Assembly: GCA_020635995.1 (NCBI GenBank)
Contig: JACJYS010000001.1
Location: 248,001 to 312,000 of the forward strand
Length of the DNA: 64,000 nucleotides
Direction of reading: 5' to 3'
Origin: Chitinophagales bacterium
GTDB lineage: Bacteria > Bacteroidota > Bacteroidia > Chitinophagales > UBA8649
The position numbers and the translations under genes were made by a program. Each line of letters begins with the position of its first letter. Positions within the stretch are counted from its first letter, which is position 1. Under the pieces are notes generated by a model that had not been told where the DNA came from, made no database searches, and saw only the letters and a list, made by a program, of their open reading frames with translations. Below, one piece after another: positions 52,342-61,467 of this stretch.

Positions 52342-52349
52342 TATGTTTG
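52342..52349 (+). promoter_or_regulatory. -7 box TATGTTTG for the lipoprotein pair
   Basis: TAnnTTTG on the plus strand, 38 bases before ATG 52388. Confidence 0.5.
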
Positions 52350-52387
52350 TACCGTCAAAGTTTTTTTTAACCCAAAATTTTAAAATT

Positions 52388-53383
52388 ATGAAAACGATAA
52401 ACAAAATATTATTAGCAATTATAGGAATTGTTTTAATTAACGCTTGCGATGAACCGGTAGATGATACTCCACCTCTTACTCCAAACGGAACAGCACTATT
52501 AGAAAAGATAAAAAATAACAGAGAAGCAAAAACACAGAACTTTTCTGTTTTATTGACCACCGCAGGGGCGTCTATAGAAGGAGCAGAGGGTACGGTAGTC
52601 AATTTTAATTATAATTCTGTTGAAGACGGTTCAGGAAACAGCATGGTGGGCGAAACCATAGATGTAGAGATGATAGAAATTTACAGTAAAAGCGATATGG
52701 TGCTCCTTAACAAAAGTACTATGGGTGTTTTACTTTTAGGTGGCGACCATACGGCTTTAATAAGTGGAGGCGAAGTTTACTTAAAAGCGTACAAAGACGG
52801 AGAGGAACTTTATGTTACAGACAACAAGATTATTGTAAAATATCCTGTAGATAATATGGGTGGCTACGATAGCGAAATGTCTTTATTTGAAGATTTTTGC
52901 TGCGATAACGACTGCGATGGTGTATTTGCTTGCCCTGATGACGATTGGGAACAAGCAGATTCTGCGGTTTTAGCCTTAGATAATGCTGCCGGAGTAGGAT
53001 ATTACAGTGGAGTGGTAAGCAATTTTGGCTGGACAAACGTAGATAAATTTGCCACTTACGCGGCTCCTAAAACATTGCTAAAAGCCAGAGCTCCTGAAGA
53101 GTTTAACGCTACCAACTGTGCCGTATATATCTCTTTTGACGGAGAACCTAATGCGTTAGGAAGTTTAGATGAATTTTTAGCCGATGAAGGTGTTTTTTCT
53201 GAACACTATGGTCAAATACCTATAGGTCTTGATGTACACTTAATTGCTATTTCTATGGTAGATGGTACTTACTACTCCTCTATAACTCCAGCTACAATAG
53301 TGGCAGATGCCGTAATAGAATTAGCAGAACTTACTGAAACCACAGAAACTGATTTAATAGCGACAATAAATAGTTTGCCATAA
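52388..53383 (+). CDS. Lipoprotein of unknown function
   Basis: 331 residues from ATG 52388; the start fits the signal (MKTINKILLAIIGIVLINAC), lipobox Cys at 20. An acidic-Pro linker follows (DEPVDDTPPLTPNG). The mature domain has alternating beta strands and a cysteine pair (CCDNDCDG at about 180) with an acidic DCDGVF stretch that could bind calcium. I do not recognise the family. It precedes the carboxypeptidase-like lipoprotein gene by 32 bases, probably one transcript. Confidence 0.75.
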   Translation: MKTINKILLAIIGIVLINACDEPVDDTPPLTPNGTALLEKIKNNREAKTQNFSVLLTTAGASIEGAEGTVVNFNYNSVEDGSGNSMVGETIDVEMIEIYSKSDMVLLNKSTMGVLLLGGDHTALISGGEVYLKAYKDGEELYVTDNKIIVKYPVDNMGGYDSEMSLFEDFCCDNDCDGVFACPDDDWEQADSAVLALDNAAGVGYYSGVVSNFGWTNVDKFATYAAPKTLLKARAPEEFNATNCAVYISFDGEPNALGSLDEFLADEGVFSEHYGQIPIGLDVHLIAISMVDGTYYSSITPATIVADAVIELAELTETTETDLIATINSLP

Positions 53384-53415
53384 ATTAATATTTAAAACTT
53401 AAAAAATAAATAAAT

Positions 53416-55143
53416 ATGAAAAAAACAAGTTTAAAATTGCTTTCAATACTTATGTTAGTATTTTTTGCAACGCTTCAATCTTGCGACAAAGATGAACCCA
53501 ACACACCCAATACGCCACCACCAGATGACGAAACCTATGTTTATGACAAAGGAGCAGCTAAAACCGCTGATTTTATGGGTCAAATAGTAGATGAAAATGG
53601 AAATGCTATGAGTGGCGTAGCAGTAAGTATAGGTAGCCAAAGTGTAGCTACAGATGCCAACGGTGTTTTCTTTATTAATAATGCCAATGTTTACAAGAAC
53701 TTAGCTTTTGTAAAAGCAGAAAAAGCGGGTTATTTTTTAGGCTCACGCTCTTTAGTGCCTACTAATGGCGTTAATAACGTAAAAATTATGATGCTTCAAA
53801 AACAACAAATTGGTTCTTTTGATGCAGCTACCGGTGGTTCGGTTAGTGGAAATGGAATTACTATTAATTTTCAAGATGGCGTAGTAGATGCCAATGGTAA
53901 TGCTCACACAGGAAACGTAAATGTGGCAGCTAAATATATAGATCCGGAAAGTGATAATTTTGCCGATTATATGCCGGGCAATTTAATTGCTGCCGATGCC
54001 AATGGCAACCGTTATTTAGAAAGCTACGGTATGGTAGCTGTAGAATTAACCGATGGTAGCGGTAATGAACTGCAACCTGCCGAAGGGAAAGACGCTACCG
54101 TTTCTTTTCCTTTATCAAGTGGATTATTGGCTGATGCACCAAGCACTATAGCTTTATGGCATTTTAGCGAAACAGGCGGATATTGGGTATATGAAGGCAC
54201 CGCTACTTTAGAAGGAGGTGTATATAAAGCCCAAGTTTCTCATTTTTCTTTTTGGAACTGTGATATTCCTACAGATAATGCCATTTTAGATGGTCAACTT
54301 GTAGATGCTAACAACACAGGCTTAAGCAATGTGCGAGTAAGAGTAGTAAGTGCCAATTTTGGTTCAAGAAATGATTATACTTCATCTACAGGACATTTTG
54401 GTGGCATCGTGCCGGCTAATGACAACCTTACTTTAGAAATATTTTTAAATTGTGGCGGTGGCGAAGTATTAATTCACACTGAAAACGTGGGGGCCATCAG
54501 TTCAAACACTACACTTTCTCCTATTGTTATTAATTCAACAGGAATTTCTGTAAACGTTTCGGGAACATTAGTAGATTGCAACTATGGTCTAGTAGGTAAT
54601 GGCTATGTTATAGATAATAGCGGAAGAGTATGTGTAGTAAGCGGTGGTGCATTCAATTTTGTATCGTGTGCTAATACTTCAATAGGATTAAAAGGTTTTG
54701 ATTTAGACAACTTTAATGAAAGTGGTGTAAATAATTATACTTTAGGCACTTCAGATTTGAATGTAGGACAATTAGTGGCTTGCAATAGCATTTCAGAATA
54801 TATACAATGGAATATAGACGGCACCGACTATGTAGCCACAGGAACTGTTAATTTGTCTTCGCAAGGTACTTATGGCGAAATATTTGGTAGTCTGCCAGAT
54901 AATTTCAATGTTTCACTTTATCCTTTTAATGGTGTAGGTACTTATGTATTAGATGGCTCAAACCAAAATTATCTTTGGGGAAGTGCACCATTAGATTCTA
55001 TTGTAAACTCAAATATTACTGTAGATATTACCCAATACGGAGCTAATAGTGGAGATTTAGTAGAAGGAACAATAAACGGAACTTTTGATCAAGGCGGAAG
55101 CTCAAGTACTATTTCAGGAACAATACATTTCTTTGTTGATTAA
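53416..55143 (+). CDS. Surface lipoprotein with carboxypeptidase-regulatory-like domain
   Basis: 575 residues. Signal with lipobox LQSC (Cys at 23), then a Thr/Pro/Asp linker. Residues about 50-125 are a carboxypeptidase-regulatory-like/Ig-type sandwich (ADFMGQIVDENGNAMSGVAVSI). The following domain (GSFDAATGGSVSGNGITINF onward) has the pattern of surface proteins with several such beta modules, including a second one (AILDGQLVDANNTGLSNVRV). No enzyme motif. It ends in a beta-rich segment without a T9SS tail. Anchored to the outer membrane, probably facing outward or periplasm. Confidence 0.82.
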   Translation: MKKTSLKLLSILMLVFFATLQSCDKDEPNTPNTPPPDDETYVYDKGAAKTADFMGQIVDENGNAMSGVAVSIGSQSVATDANGVFFINNANVYKNLAFVKAEKAGYFLGSRSLVPTNGVNNVKIMMLQKQQIGSFDAATGGSVSGNGITINFQDGVVDANGNAHTGNVNVAAKYIDPESDNFADYMPGNLIAADANGNRYLESYGMVAVELTDGSGNELQPAEGKDATVSFPLSSGLLADAPSTIALWHFSETGGYWVYEGTATLEGGVYKAQVSHFSFWNCDIPTDNAILDGQLVDANNTGLSNVRVRVVSANFGSRNDYTSSTGHFGGIVPANDNLTLEIFLNCGGGEVLIHTENVGAISSNTTLSPIVINSTGISVNVSGTLVDCNYGLVGNGYVIDNSGRVCVVSGGAFNFVSCANTSIGLKGFDLDNFNESGVNNYTLGTSDLNVGQLVACNSISEYIQWNIDGTDYVATGTVNLSSQGTYGEIFGSLPDNFNVSLYPFNGVGTYVLDGSNQNYLWGSAPLDSIVNSNITVDITQYGANSGDLVEGTINGTFDQGGSSSTISGTIHFFVD

Positions 55144-55170
55144 ATAAAGATAAAATATAAGTGTAAGTCT

Positions 55171-55210
55171 GGGAAGCGGGTAGTGTTTTAAAATGCTATC
55201 CGTTTCCTTT
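55171..55210 (+). terminator. Terminator after the lipoprotein pair
   Basis: A 12-bp stem (55172-55183 with 55196-55207, two G-U pairs) and a 12-base loop, followed by TTTATCC. It precedes the large adhesin gene by about 80 bases. The U-tail is short, so efficiency is uncertain. Confidence 0.6.
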
Positions 55211-55287
55211 ATCCCACAAACTCAAAAATTTGTCGTTTTTTTTATAAAAATACTTTCTTAACTTTACATTATTAAAAACCTTTTATT

Positions 55288-58251
55288 ATGAAAACTTTAA
55301 AATTACTCTTTATACTTTTTATTGGCTTTTTTAGCTTTAAGCCTGCTCACGCTCAGTTAGATGCCAGTTTCTATTATGCAGATAGTTGCTTTACCGGACC
55401 AGGATTTATACAATTTGTGGCTAATAACTGCAATTACGATAATTATTTTTTTGAATTTGGAGATGGTAATACCTACTCTTCTTCAAGTTGTGGCACTGAT
55501 TATCAATACGCAAATCCCGGTTCTTATGATGTTATTCTAACAGTTACTTCTGCCGGGCAAATCGCCAGCGATACACAAACCATACAAGTATTGCCTCCCA
55601 ATCAAGTGTTTTTTACACATAATGGTGGTGGTGGCTGTTCAGTTCCACAAACATTTACTTTTAATGGCGTAGAAACAAGTCCCAATAATCCAATTATAGA
55701 TTGGTATTGGATGGTAGATAACCAATTTGTAGGTAGCACACAAAATTTAACTTATACATTTAATCAACCCGGCTCATATACCGTACAGCTTGATGGTTAT
55801 ACTGCAAATGGGTGTTTTTCTACAGACATACAAACCATAACTGTAGGCGTAAGTTCTCTTTCTGCTAATCCTACTTATACTATTATTACTGAAAACTGCC
55901 AAGGTGCTACTGTAGATTTAATTGCCAACCCAACAGGTGGTACTCCGCCATATTCTTACCAATGGACATGGTATGACTTTGGTGCTTCAACCATTGAAAA
56001 CCCAACAGGGCAATACATTATTAATAGTGCAGACTCATTGGTATATTTAACTATAACTGACGCTAACGGCTGTTCTTTTAATACTTTTTTAGTTATACCT
56101 AATAGTGGAAACAATATTTTTGCTTCTTTAAATGCAACTCCAAGCACATCTTGTGGCAATAATTGCGATGGAAGCATAAATGTAGTAGCTACAGGGGGGC
56201 AGGGGCCATACACTTTTGAGCTTAATAATGGAAACACCATTAATGGCAATCAAGCAGATTTTACTAACCTATGCGAAGGATATTATAGTGTAACTGTCTA
56301 TGACCAAATGCAATGTAGCCAAACATATAATGCTTATGTTCCGGGCGATTCGTTAAATCAATTATATTTAGATGCCGTAGGTAATAATGGAAGTATTTGT
56401 ACAGGCTCTACGGCTTGCCAAGGTTCTATAGAAGCTTATGCTTTTGGTGGTACACCTCCATATCAATATTCTTTAGATGGCGGTATTACTAATCAATCAT
56501 CTTCTACGTTTAGTGGTTTGTGTCCAGATGCTTATGTAGTACAAGTAACAGATGCTAACGCTTGTGTTAGTATTTATACCGTACTTATTAGTACTCCAGA
56601 TTCTATTTCTGTAGTTCGTGAAGAATATTATGCCGATTGCCAAAACGATACTATTAATCAAGGGTCATCTTCTTTTATTGGCGTAAATCCACAAGGGGGT
56701 TCGGGTAGTTATACCTATACTTGGAGCGATGGCTCTACCCAAAGTTATATTCTAAACCCTACCCCAGGCACTACTTATACGGTAGCCATAAGCGATGGAA
56801 GTGGGTGCACCGTGTCAGAAACGTTTAATGTACCTACTACTAATTGCTATACTATAAGCGGACATGTTTATGTAGATGTAAATAATAACTGTGTTTTTGA
56901 CAGTACTGATTATCCTGTAAATTGTTTTGTAGATTTAACAGCTACTGCCGGAGGTCCTTGGCTATGGATTTATGACTATACCGATGCCAATGGATATTAT
57001 GAAATTTCTACTACCGCAGGCACTTATTATTTTGACATAAACGGATACTATGTAAACAACTATACTTTATTGTGTCCTAATGCAAACTATAATGTTACAC
57101 TTGATTCAAGCAATGCCTCTGTAACGGTAGATTTCTTTTTACAAACACCGCCACCGGTTCAAGATTTAAGTATAAGTATGTATCCGCTTTATACGCCTAC
57201 TCCGGGTTTTGCTTATAAAACAAAAGTTAAATACTGCAATGATGGAACCATACCTATGAGTGGCAATGTAGAAGTAACTTACGATAACAATTTAATTTGG
57301 ACATCAAGTGGTTCTGCTTCTGCTAATGGTTGGTCGCTTTATAACTATCCTTTGCCAGACAACCATAATGCAAGCAGTAATGTTTTAACCTACAATTTTA
57401 GCAATTTAACGCCAGGACAATGTAATTATATAACCATTACTTATGAAACAGACCCCAATGCAGGCTTAATGCCGGGCGACCCAATTAATATGGACGCAGT
57501 AGTAAATCCAATACCTGGAGATGTAACGCCAAATAACAATGTGGCTTACTATCAAGATAGTGTTACCAGCTCTTGGGATCCTAATGATAAAGCTGTTTAT
57601 CCCGTAGGAGATATAACTGTAGATGACAACGACCATGATTATCATATCCGTTTCCAAAACGAAGGAAATGCCAATGCGTGGAAAGTAGTAGTAAGAGATA
57701 CTTTAGATGAAAACTTGAATGTAAGAACAATAAGAGATGTAAGTGCCTCTCATCATTATGAAATAAGCATAGAAGATGATAATATTTTAGTGTTTACTTT
57801 TAATAATATTCAGTTGCCACCTAAAAGCGTAGATGAAGAAGGAAGCCAAGGTTTTGTTTCTTTCCGTATTTCGCAATTAGAAAATTTGCCTGTAGGCACT
57901 AAAATTGAAAATACTGCTGCTATTTATTTTGATTTTAATCCGGCTATTATTACCAATACCGTAGTAAACACTATAGTAGAAAAAGTAAGTGCTATAAGTG
58001 ATATAGCTGTGCTAAATAAGGTAAAAGTTTATCCTAATCCTTCTAATGGAACATTCTTTATAGAATTGGAGAACAGTTTAGATGTTTTATCTATTGAAAC
58101 ATACAATTTAGTGGGGACTAAAATTTTATCTATAAAACCAACTAACTCAAAAACGCAATTAGATTTAAGTATGTTTGCCGATGGCGTTTATTTCTTAAAT
58201 GTAAATACCGCTCAAGGTAAAGCTGTATATAAATTGATAAAAAACCAGTAA
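55288..58251 (+). CDS. Large secreted adhesin-like protein (PKD, SprB-type repeats, T9SS type A tail)
   Basis: 987 residues with a signal peptide (ends FKPAHAQ). Two PKD-like domains at about 24-190 (FEFGDGNTYS, YANPGSYDVILTV). Then four SprB-type repeats at about 195-500 (SCGNNCDGSINVVATGGQGPY, ACQGSIEAYAFGGTPPYQYSL). An SdrD-B-like domain (YTISGHVYVDVNNNCVFDSTDY) lies near 520-620. A long beta region with SWDPNDKAVYPVGDI follows (the domain family found before T9SS tails). The C-terminal 80 residues are a type A sorting domain (VYPNPSNGTFFIEL to FADGVYFLNV). Likely a surface adhesin, relevant to attachment or gliding; no catalytic motif. Confidence 0.9.
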   Translation: MKTLKLLFILFIGFFSFKPAHAQLDASFYYADSCFTGPGFIQFVANNCNYDNYFFEFGDGNTYSSSSCGTDYQYANPGSYDVILTVTSAGQIASDTQTIQVLPPNQVFFTHNGGGGCSVPQTFTFNGVETSPNNPIIDWYWMVDNQFVGSTQNLTYTFNQPGSYTVQLDGYTANGCFSTDIQTITVGVSSLSANPTYTIITENCQGATVDLIANPTGGTPPYSYQWTWYDFGASTIENPTGQYIINSADSLVYLTITDANGCSFNTFLVIPNSGNNIFASLNATPSTSCGNNCDGSINVVATGGQGPYTFELNNGNTINGNQADFTNLCEGYYSVTVYDQMQCSQTYNAYVPGDSLNQLYLDAVGNNGSICTGSTACQGSIEAYAFGGTPPYQYSLDGGITNQSSSTFSGLCPDAYVVQVTDANACVSIYTVLISTPDSISVVREEYYADCQNDTINQGSSSFIGVNPQGGSGSYTYTWSDGSTQSYILNPTPGTTYTVAISDGSGCTVSETFNVPTTNCYTISGHVYVDVNNNCVFDSTDYPVNCFVDLTATAGGPWLWIYDYTDANGYYEISTTAGTYYFDINGYYVNNYTLLCPNANYNVTLDSSNASVTVDFFLQTPPPVQDLSISMYPLYTPTPGFAYKTKVKYCNDGTIPMSGNVEVTYDNNLIWTSSGSASANGWSLYNYPLPDNHNASSNVLTYNFSNLTPGQCNYITITYETDPNAGLMPGDPINMDAVVNPIPGDVTPNNNVAYYQDSVTSSWDPNDKAVYPVGDITVDDNDHDYHIRFQNEGNANAWKVVVRDTLDENLNVRTIRDVSASHHYEISIEDDNILVFTFNNIQLPPKSVDEEGSQGFVSFRISQLENLPVGTKIENTAAIYFDFNPAIITNTVVNTIVEKVSAISDIAVLNKVKVYPNPSNGTFFIELENSLDVLSIETYNLVGTKILSIKPTNSKTQLDLSMFADGVYFLNVNTAQGKAVYKLIKNQ

Positions 58252-58280
58252 ATAATTATATCTATCCTTTTTTCGTTTGT

Positions 58281-58314
58281 AAAAGTGCTAAGCTTCGGTT
58301 TAGCACTTTTTTTT
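58281..58314 (+). terminator. Terminator with UUCG tetraloop after the adhesin
   Basis: 13-bp stem closed by C(UUCG)G (58281-58293 with 58298-58310) and followed by a run of T. Very strong intrinsic terminator. Confidence 0.93.
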
Positions 58315-58327
58315 TTATTTTTACCTT

Positions 58328-58777
58328 ATGAAAGATGTTTTTAAAGCCGTAGAAAAATATATTCCTCAAACGGATGAAATTAACGCCACAGTTTCGGCAA
58401 AAACTGTAGGTTGGCAACTTGACCATATACTAAATGTAGTAATTGTAGTAAGTGAAGATATACAGCAATCTAATCCTTCAGATTATAAAGCTAAGTTTAA
58501 CTACATTAAATCTTTAATTTTATTAACGGGCTATATTCCCCGAGGGAAAGGAAAAGCACCTAAAACAACCCGAGGAGCAGAAGAAAAATATGCTACCGAT
58601 TTTTTAGCAGAAAAATTAAACAAAGCAAAAGACGCTTTTAATGCCATAGAAAAACTTCCTGCCGATTTTTATTTTAATCATCCCCTTTTTGGACACATGA
58701 AAAGAGATACCACCAAAAAGTTTTTAAAAATCCATAGCAAACACCATCTAAAAATTATTGAGGATATTTTGGAATAG
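58328..58777 (+). CDS. DUF1569/DinB-like four-helix protein
   Basis: 149 residues, mostly helical. The C-terminal stretch HPLFGHMKRDTTKKFLKIHSKHHLKII is the DUF1569 signature, with His residues in DinB-like positions (H in HPLFGHM, H-x-x-H-H near the end) that may bind a metal. Reaction unknown. The last 12 residues and stop lie within a 70-bp block that is repeated at 61398. The start lies 14 bases after the terminator of the adhesin gene, so its promoter must overlap the terminator or it is transcribed by read-through. Confidence 0.83.
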   Translation: MKDVFKAVEKYIPQTDEINATVSAKTVGWQLDHILNVVIVVSEDIQQSNPSDYKAKFNYIKSLILLTGYIPRGKGKAPKTTRGAEEKYATDFLAEKLNKAKDAFNAIEKLPADFYFNHPLFGHMKRDTTKKFLKIHSKHHLKIIEDILE

Positions 58778-58808
58778 TTTTTTACCTAATTAAAGTAACA
58801 TTTCCTTT
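58739..58808. repeat. 70-bp direct repeat, left copy
   Basis: 68 of 70 bases match 61398-61467. This copy holds the intact C-terminus of the DUF1569 protein (HHLKIIEDILE, stop) followed by a fragment equal to the 3' end of the giant repeat gene (minus strand GNVTLIR, stop). The next 28 bases (58809-58836) include a small inverted repeat CTTGGG-ACA-CCCAAG. Confidence 0.88.
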
Positions 58809-58883
58809 TTTCCGACTTCTGCCTTGGGACACCCAAGTCATAAGCCGAATAAACATATAGTATTATTTTAAAGATACTGAAAT

Positions 58884-58917
58884 AAAAATAGGAGCTTAAT
58901 TTAAGCTCCTATTTTTA
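58884..58917. terminator. Bidirectional terminator near the M48 gene
   Basis: GGAGCTTA and TAAGCTCC with flanking A and T runs form a stem with a 3-base loop. It ends 18 bases from the M48 stop. Confidence 0.85.
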
Positions 58918-58935
58918 TTGATTGCTAAACAATGT

Positions 58936-59745
58936 TTAGTTAAAATACCCTTGAAAAGTTTGGTAAGAAACACCATTAATCATTGGGTCTGCGGCTTCGT
59001 TTCCGCAACTTAATCCCGATGCTTCTTCTTGTATATTCTGTACTCTATTATCCGGATTTGGGTGAGTACTTAAAAACTGAGGTGGTTGAGTTCCTCCTTC
59101 AGCTTCTATTTTTATAAAGAAATTAGCTGCACCATCTGCTTCAAAATCTGTAGGGCATAAATATTCTACTGAACTTTTATCTGCTTCTGTTTCATCGCTT
59201 CTGCTAAATGCTAAAGTAGTTAAGTTAGCTACCATTTGAGTCCCTAATTGCACCAAAGCACTTGAATTTTCATCTACAAAAGCACTTATTAGCAAACTAA
59301 TTCCCATTTGTTTTTGTATTTGAGACATAGAGTGTCTATGATCGGCATGCCCTATTTCGTGTCCCATTACGCCTGCTAATGAAGATGCATCTTCTAAATA
59401 ATTAATTAAACCTGTGTAAACATAAATATAACCGCCTGGCGTACAAAAAGCATTTAAAGTACTCGGGTCATCTATAATGTAAAGATTCCAATCAAAATCA
59501 TCTTTGTGCTTTACTTCTCCACCATTTAAAATCATAGTTTTCATTTCTTCTAAATAGGCATAAGCCGCTTGATTGGAGTTCCTGTCTAAAACAGGATAAG
59601 TTGCTGGATCGGCAGCTATTTGAGCCGCAGTTTCTGCTCCAAGGGTTTTGTCATCTTCTAAAGAATATAAGAAAACACCATCGCTATTTTTACACCCTGC
59701 TAAAAATAATACAACAGGGAATATTAGTATCATAAATTTTTTCAT
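58936..59745 (-). CDS. M48-family zinc metalloprotease lipoprotein
   Basis: 269 residues with lipobox LAGC (Cys18). The zinc site is complete: HEIGH (H129-E130-x-x-H133 in GHEIGHADHRHS), and a downstream Glu in SDETEADKSSVEYL (E in the ETEAD stretch). The DPSTLNAFCTPGGYIYVYTGL segment is the usual M48 approach to the active site. Related to BepA/YcaL-type periplasmic proteases that clear misassembled outer-membrane proteins. The TPR domain of BepA is absent. It is on the minus strand, following the DUF456 gene by 60 bases. Confidence 0.93.
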   Translation of the reverse strand: MKKFMILIFPVVLFLAGCKNSDGVFLYSLEDDKTLGAETAAQIAADPATYPVLDRNSNQAAYAYLEEMKTMILNGGEVKHKDDFDWNLYIIDDPSTLNAFCTPGGYIYVYTGLINYLEDASSLAGVMGHEIGHADHRHSMSQIQKQMGISLLISAFVDENSSALVQLGTQMVANLTTLAFSRSDETEADKSSVEYLCPTDFEADGAANFFIKIEAEGGTQPPQFLSTHPNPDNRVQNIQEEASGLSCGNEAADPMINGVSYQTFQGYFN

Positions 59746-59805
59746 ACTTAAAATAATTTGTTTTTTTAATTAGTTTAAAACTTTAATCAATAATCGTGCC
59801 TTAGT

Positions 59806-60345
59806 TTAAAATAAACGCACAGCACCCATTACAAAGATAACAGTAATTATAGTTACTACTATTAATTTTCCTGCTGTTCCGGCCAAAAAACCCACTAAAC
59901 TACCCCATGCAGAAGCTAAAGCAGTTTTATTGTCTGCTCCGGCAAAATATTTTTCGCCTATATATGCTCCAAAAAATGGACCTAATATAATGGCTAAAAT
60001 TCCTATGCCACTTGTAAAAATAGAAATTAAAAACCCGACTATTAAACCTACTGTGCTTCCTCTAACTCCGGCTTTAGAGCCACCATATTTTTTTGTTCCC
60101 AATACAGGAATTACAAAATCTAAAATAGAAATACCAATAGTAAGTACCGCTACTATTGTTAGACTAACCCAGCTATATTTTTCGCCATGAGGAAGTGCAA
60201 TGTGTACTAACAAAACAGCCAAGGCTGCAAAAGGAACACCCGGCAAAGCAGGCAATATAGAACCGGCATAAGCAATTATTATAAAAATAATACCAATTAA
60301 AAGTACACCCCACTGACCTAATATTTCAAGTACTGTAGATTCCAT
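59806..60345 (-). CDS. DUF456-family membrane protein
   Basis: 179 residues from ATG 60345; the frame is open to 60396 but 51 extra bases encode a non-conserved polar leader. Five or six hydrophobic helices. The Gly-rich signature of DUF456 is present (GPFFGAYIGEKYFAG, and VLGTKKYGGSKAGVRGSTVGLIVG), with alternate glycine zippers. Function unknown in the family. It is divergent from the alpha/beta hydrolase gene with 80 bases between the starts. Confidence 0.88.
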   Translation of the reverse strand: MESTVLEILGQWGVLLIGIIFIIIAYAGSILPALPGVPFAALAVLLVHIALPHGEKYSWVSLTIVAVLTIGISILDFVIPVLGTKKYGGSKAGVRGSTVGLIVGFLISIFTSGIGILAIILGPFFGAYIGEKYFAGADNKTALASAWGSLVGFLAGTAGKLIVVTIITVIFVMGAVRLF

Positions 60346-60410
60346 AGTGTAAATATAGTATTTAGGATTTATTTTTAACCAGGCTTCTACAAACAAAAAC
60401 GCCTATTTCT

Positions 60411-60418
60411 TACCTTTG
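60411..60418 (+). promoter_or_regulatory. -7 box TACCTTTG for the alpha/beta hydrolase gene
   Basis: TAnnTTTG, ending 7 bases before ATG 60426, the same spacing as lepA: a leaderless transcript is likely. Confidence 0.55.
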
Positions 60419-60425
60419 CACTTAC

Positions 60426-61307
60426 ATGCAACAAGAATCTATTTTTATTCCATTAGATAATGGTAAACTTCATTTAAAACGTATTTACCAAAATGAAAAA
60501 GGCAAGCCCGTTTTTTTGCTTCATGGCTCTATTGAAAATGGAAAAATTTTTTATTCTAATAGTTTAAAAGGTTTTGCTCCTTATTTGGCTCAAAAAGGCT
60601 TTGATGTTTTTGTAGTAGATATGCAAGGCAGAGGACTTAGCACGCCCACTATGAGCAGAAAAAGTAAATACGGACAAGTAGATGTTATTAAAACAGATAT
60701 TCCTGTTTGCCTACAAAAAATAAAAGAATTGAAAGGCAATGTGCCTATATATGGCGTAGCCCACAGCTGGGGAGGCGTGCTTATGCTTGCTTATATGGCA
60801 AGGTTTGAAAACAATATTAAAAACTTAGTACTTTTTGGTGCTAAAAGAAGATTAACTATTAGAAATGTCCAATATTTTAAGGAATTATTTTTTGGTTGGA
60901 AATTTTTAGGTACTCTCTTAACTCCTTTTTATGGTTATTTGCCCGCCAAAGAACTAAAAATGGGTAGCGATAATGAACCTCGCTACCATTGGAAACAGAT
61001 AAATGAATGGTTGGGAAACAACAGCAAATGGATAGACAATATGGACGGATATGACTATGGAAAAGCCTTAGCAGAAAAACAATTAGCTCCTTTACTTTTT
61101 TTGGACGGAGCCAACGATATGCTGTTAGGACACACACAAGATGTAAAACTATTAATGAGTGAAGTGCACCATGCACAAAAAGACTATTGGTATTTGAGCA
61201 AAGAAAATGGATACAAACACAACTACGGGCATGTAGATATGCTGACCCATAAAGACGCTCCTGATGATTATTTTTATAAAATAGTTAACTGGATGCTTGC
61301 CAATTAG
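60426..61307 (+). CDS. Alpha/beta-hydrolase-fold protein
   Basis: 293 residues. Oxyanion region VFLLHGSIENGK; nucleophile elbow VAHSWGGVLM (S114; the first residue of the usual GxSxG is Ala, so A-x-S-x-G); acid D231 in LDGANDMLL; catalytic His H269 in NYGHVDML. Together a complete Ser-Asp-His triad. No signal peptide, so cytoplasmic. Substrate unknown; the fold covers esterases, lipases and haloalkane-type enzymes. It is the last gene of the block between the 70-bp repeats. Confidence 0.88.
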   Translation: MQQESIFIPLDNGKLHLKRIYQNEKGKPVFLLHGSIENGKIFYSNSLKGFAPYLAQKGFDVFVVDMQGRGLSTPTMSRKSKYGQVDVIKTDIPVCLQKIKELKGNVPIYGVAHSWGGVLMLAYMARFENNIKNLVLFGAKRRLTIRNVQYFKELFFGWKFLGTLLTPFYGYLPAKELKMGSDNEPRYHWKQINEWLGNNSKWIDNMDGYDYGKALAEKQLAPLLFLDGANDMLLGHTQDVKLLMSEVHHAQKDYWYLSKENGYKHNYGHVDMLTHKDAPDDYFYKIVNWMLAN

Positions 61308-61397
61308 GTTAATATCGTTTTGATAGCTGTTTAGAACAACTATTGGTCTATTACGGATATCCATGCAGTATTGCTCTAACGGCATTTATCATTGTAA

Positions 61398-61467
61398 AAA
61401 CACCATCTAAAAATTATTGAGGATATTTTGAAATAATTTTTTACCTAATTAAAGTAACATTTCCTTT
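61398..61467. repeat. 70-bp direct repeat, right copy
   Basis: 68 of 70 bases match 58739-58808, offset 2659. This copy holds the intact stop and last codons of the giant repeat gene (minus strand), preceded by a fragment equal to the end of the DUF1569 gene (plus strand HHLKIIEDILK, stop), with no start for it. Confidence 0.88.

Noticed and set aside
58936..61307. An insertion sequence or integron between the 70-bp repeats
   Set aside because: The block holds only a protease, a DUF456 protein and a hydrolase. I found no transposase, integrase or terminal inverted repeats.
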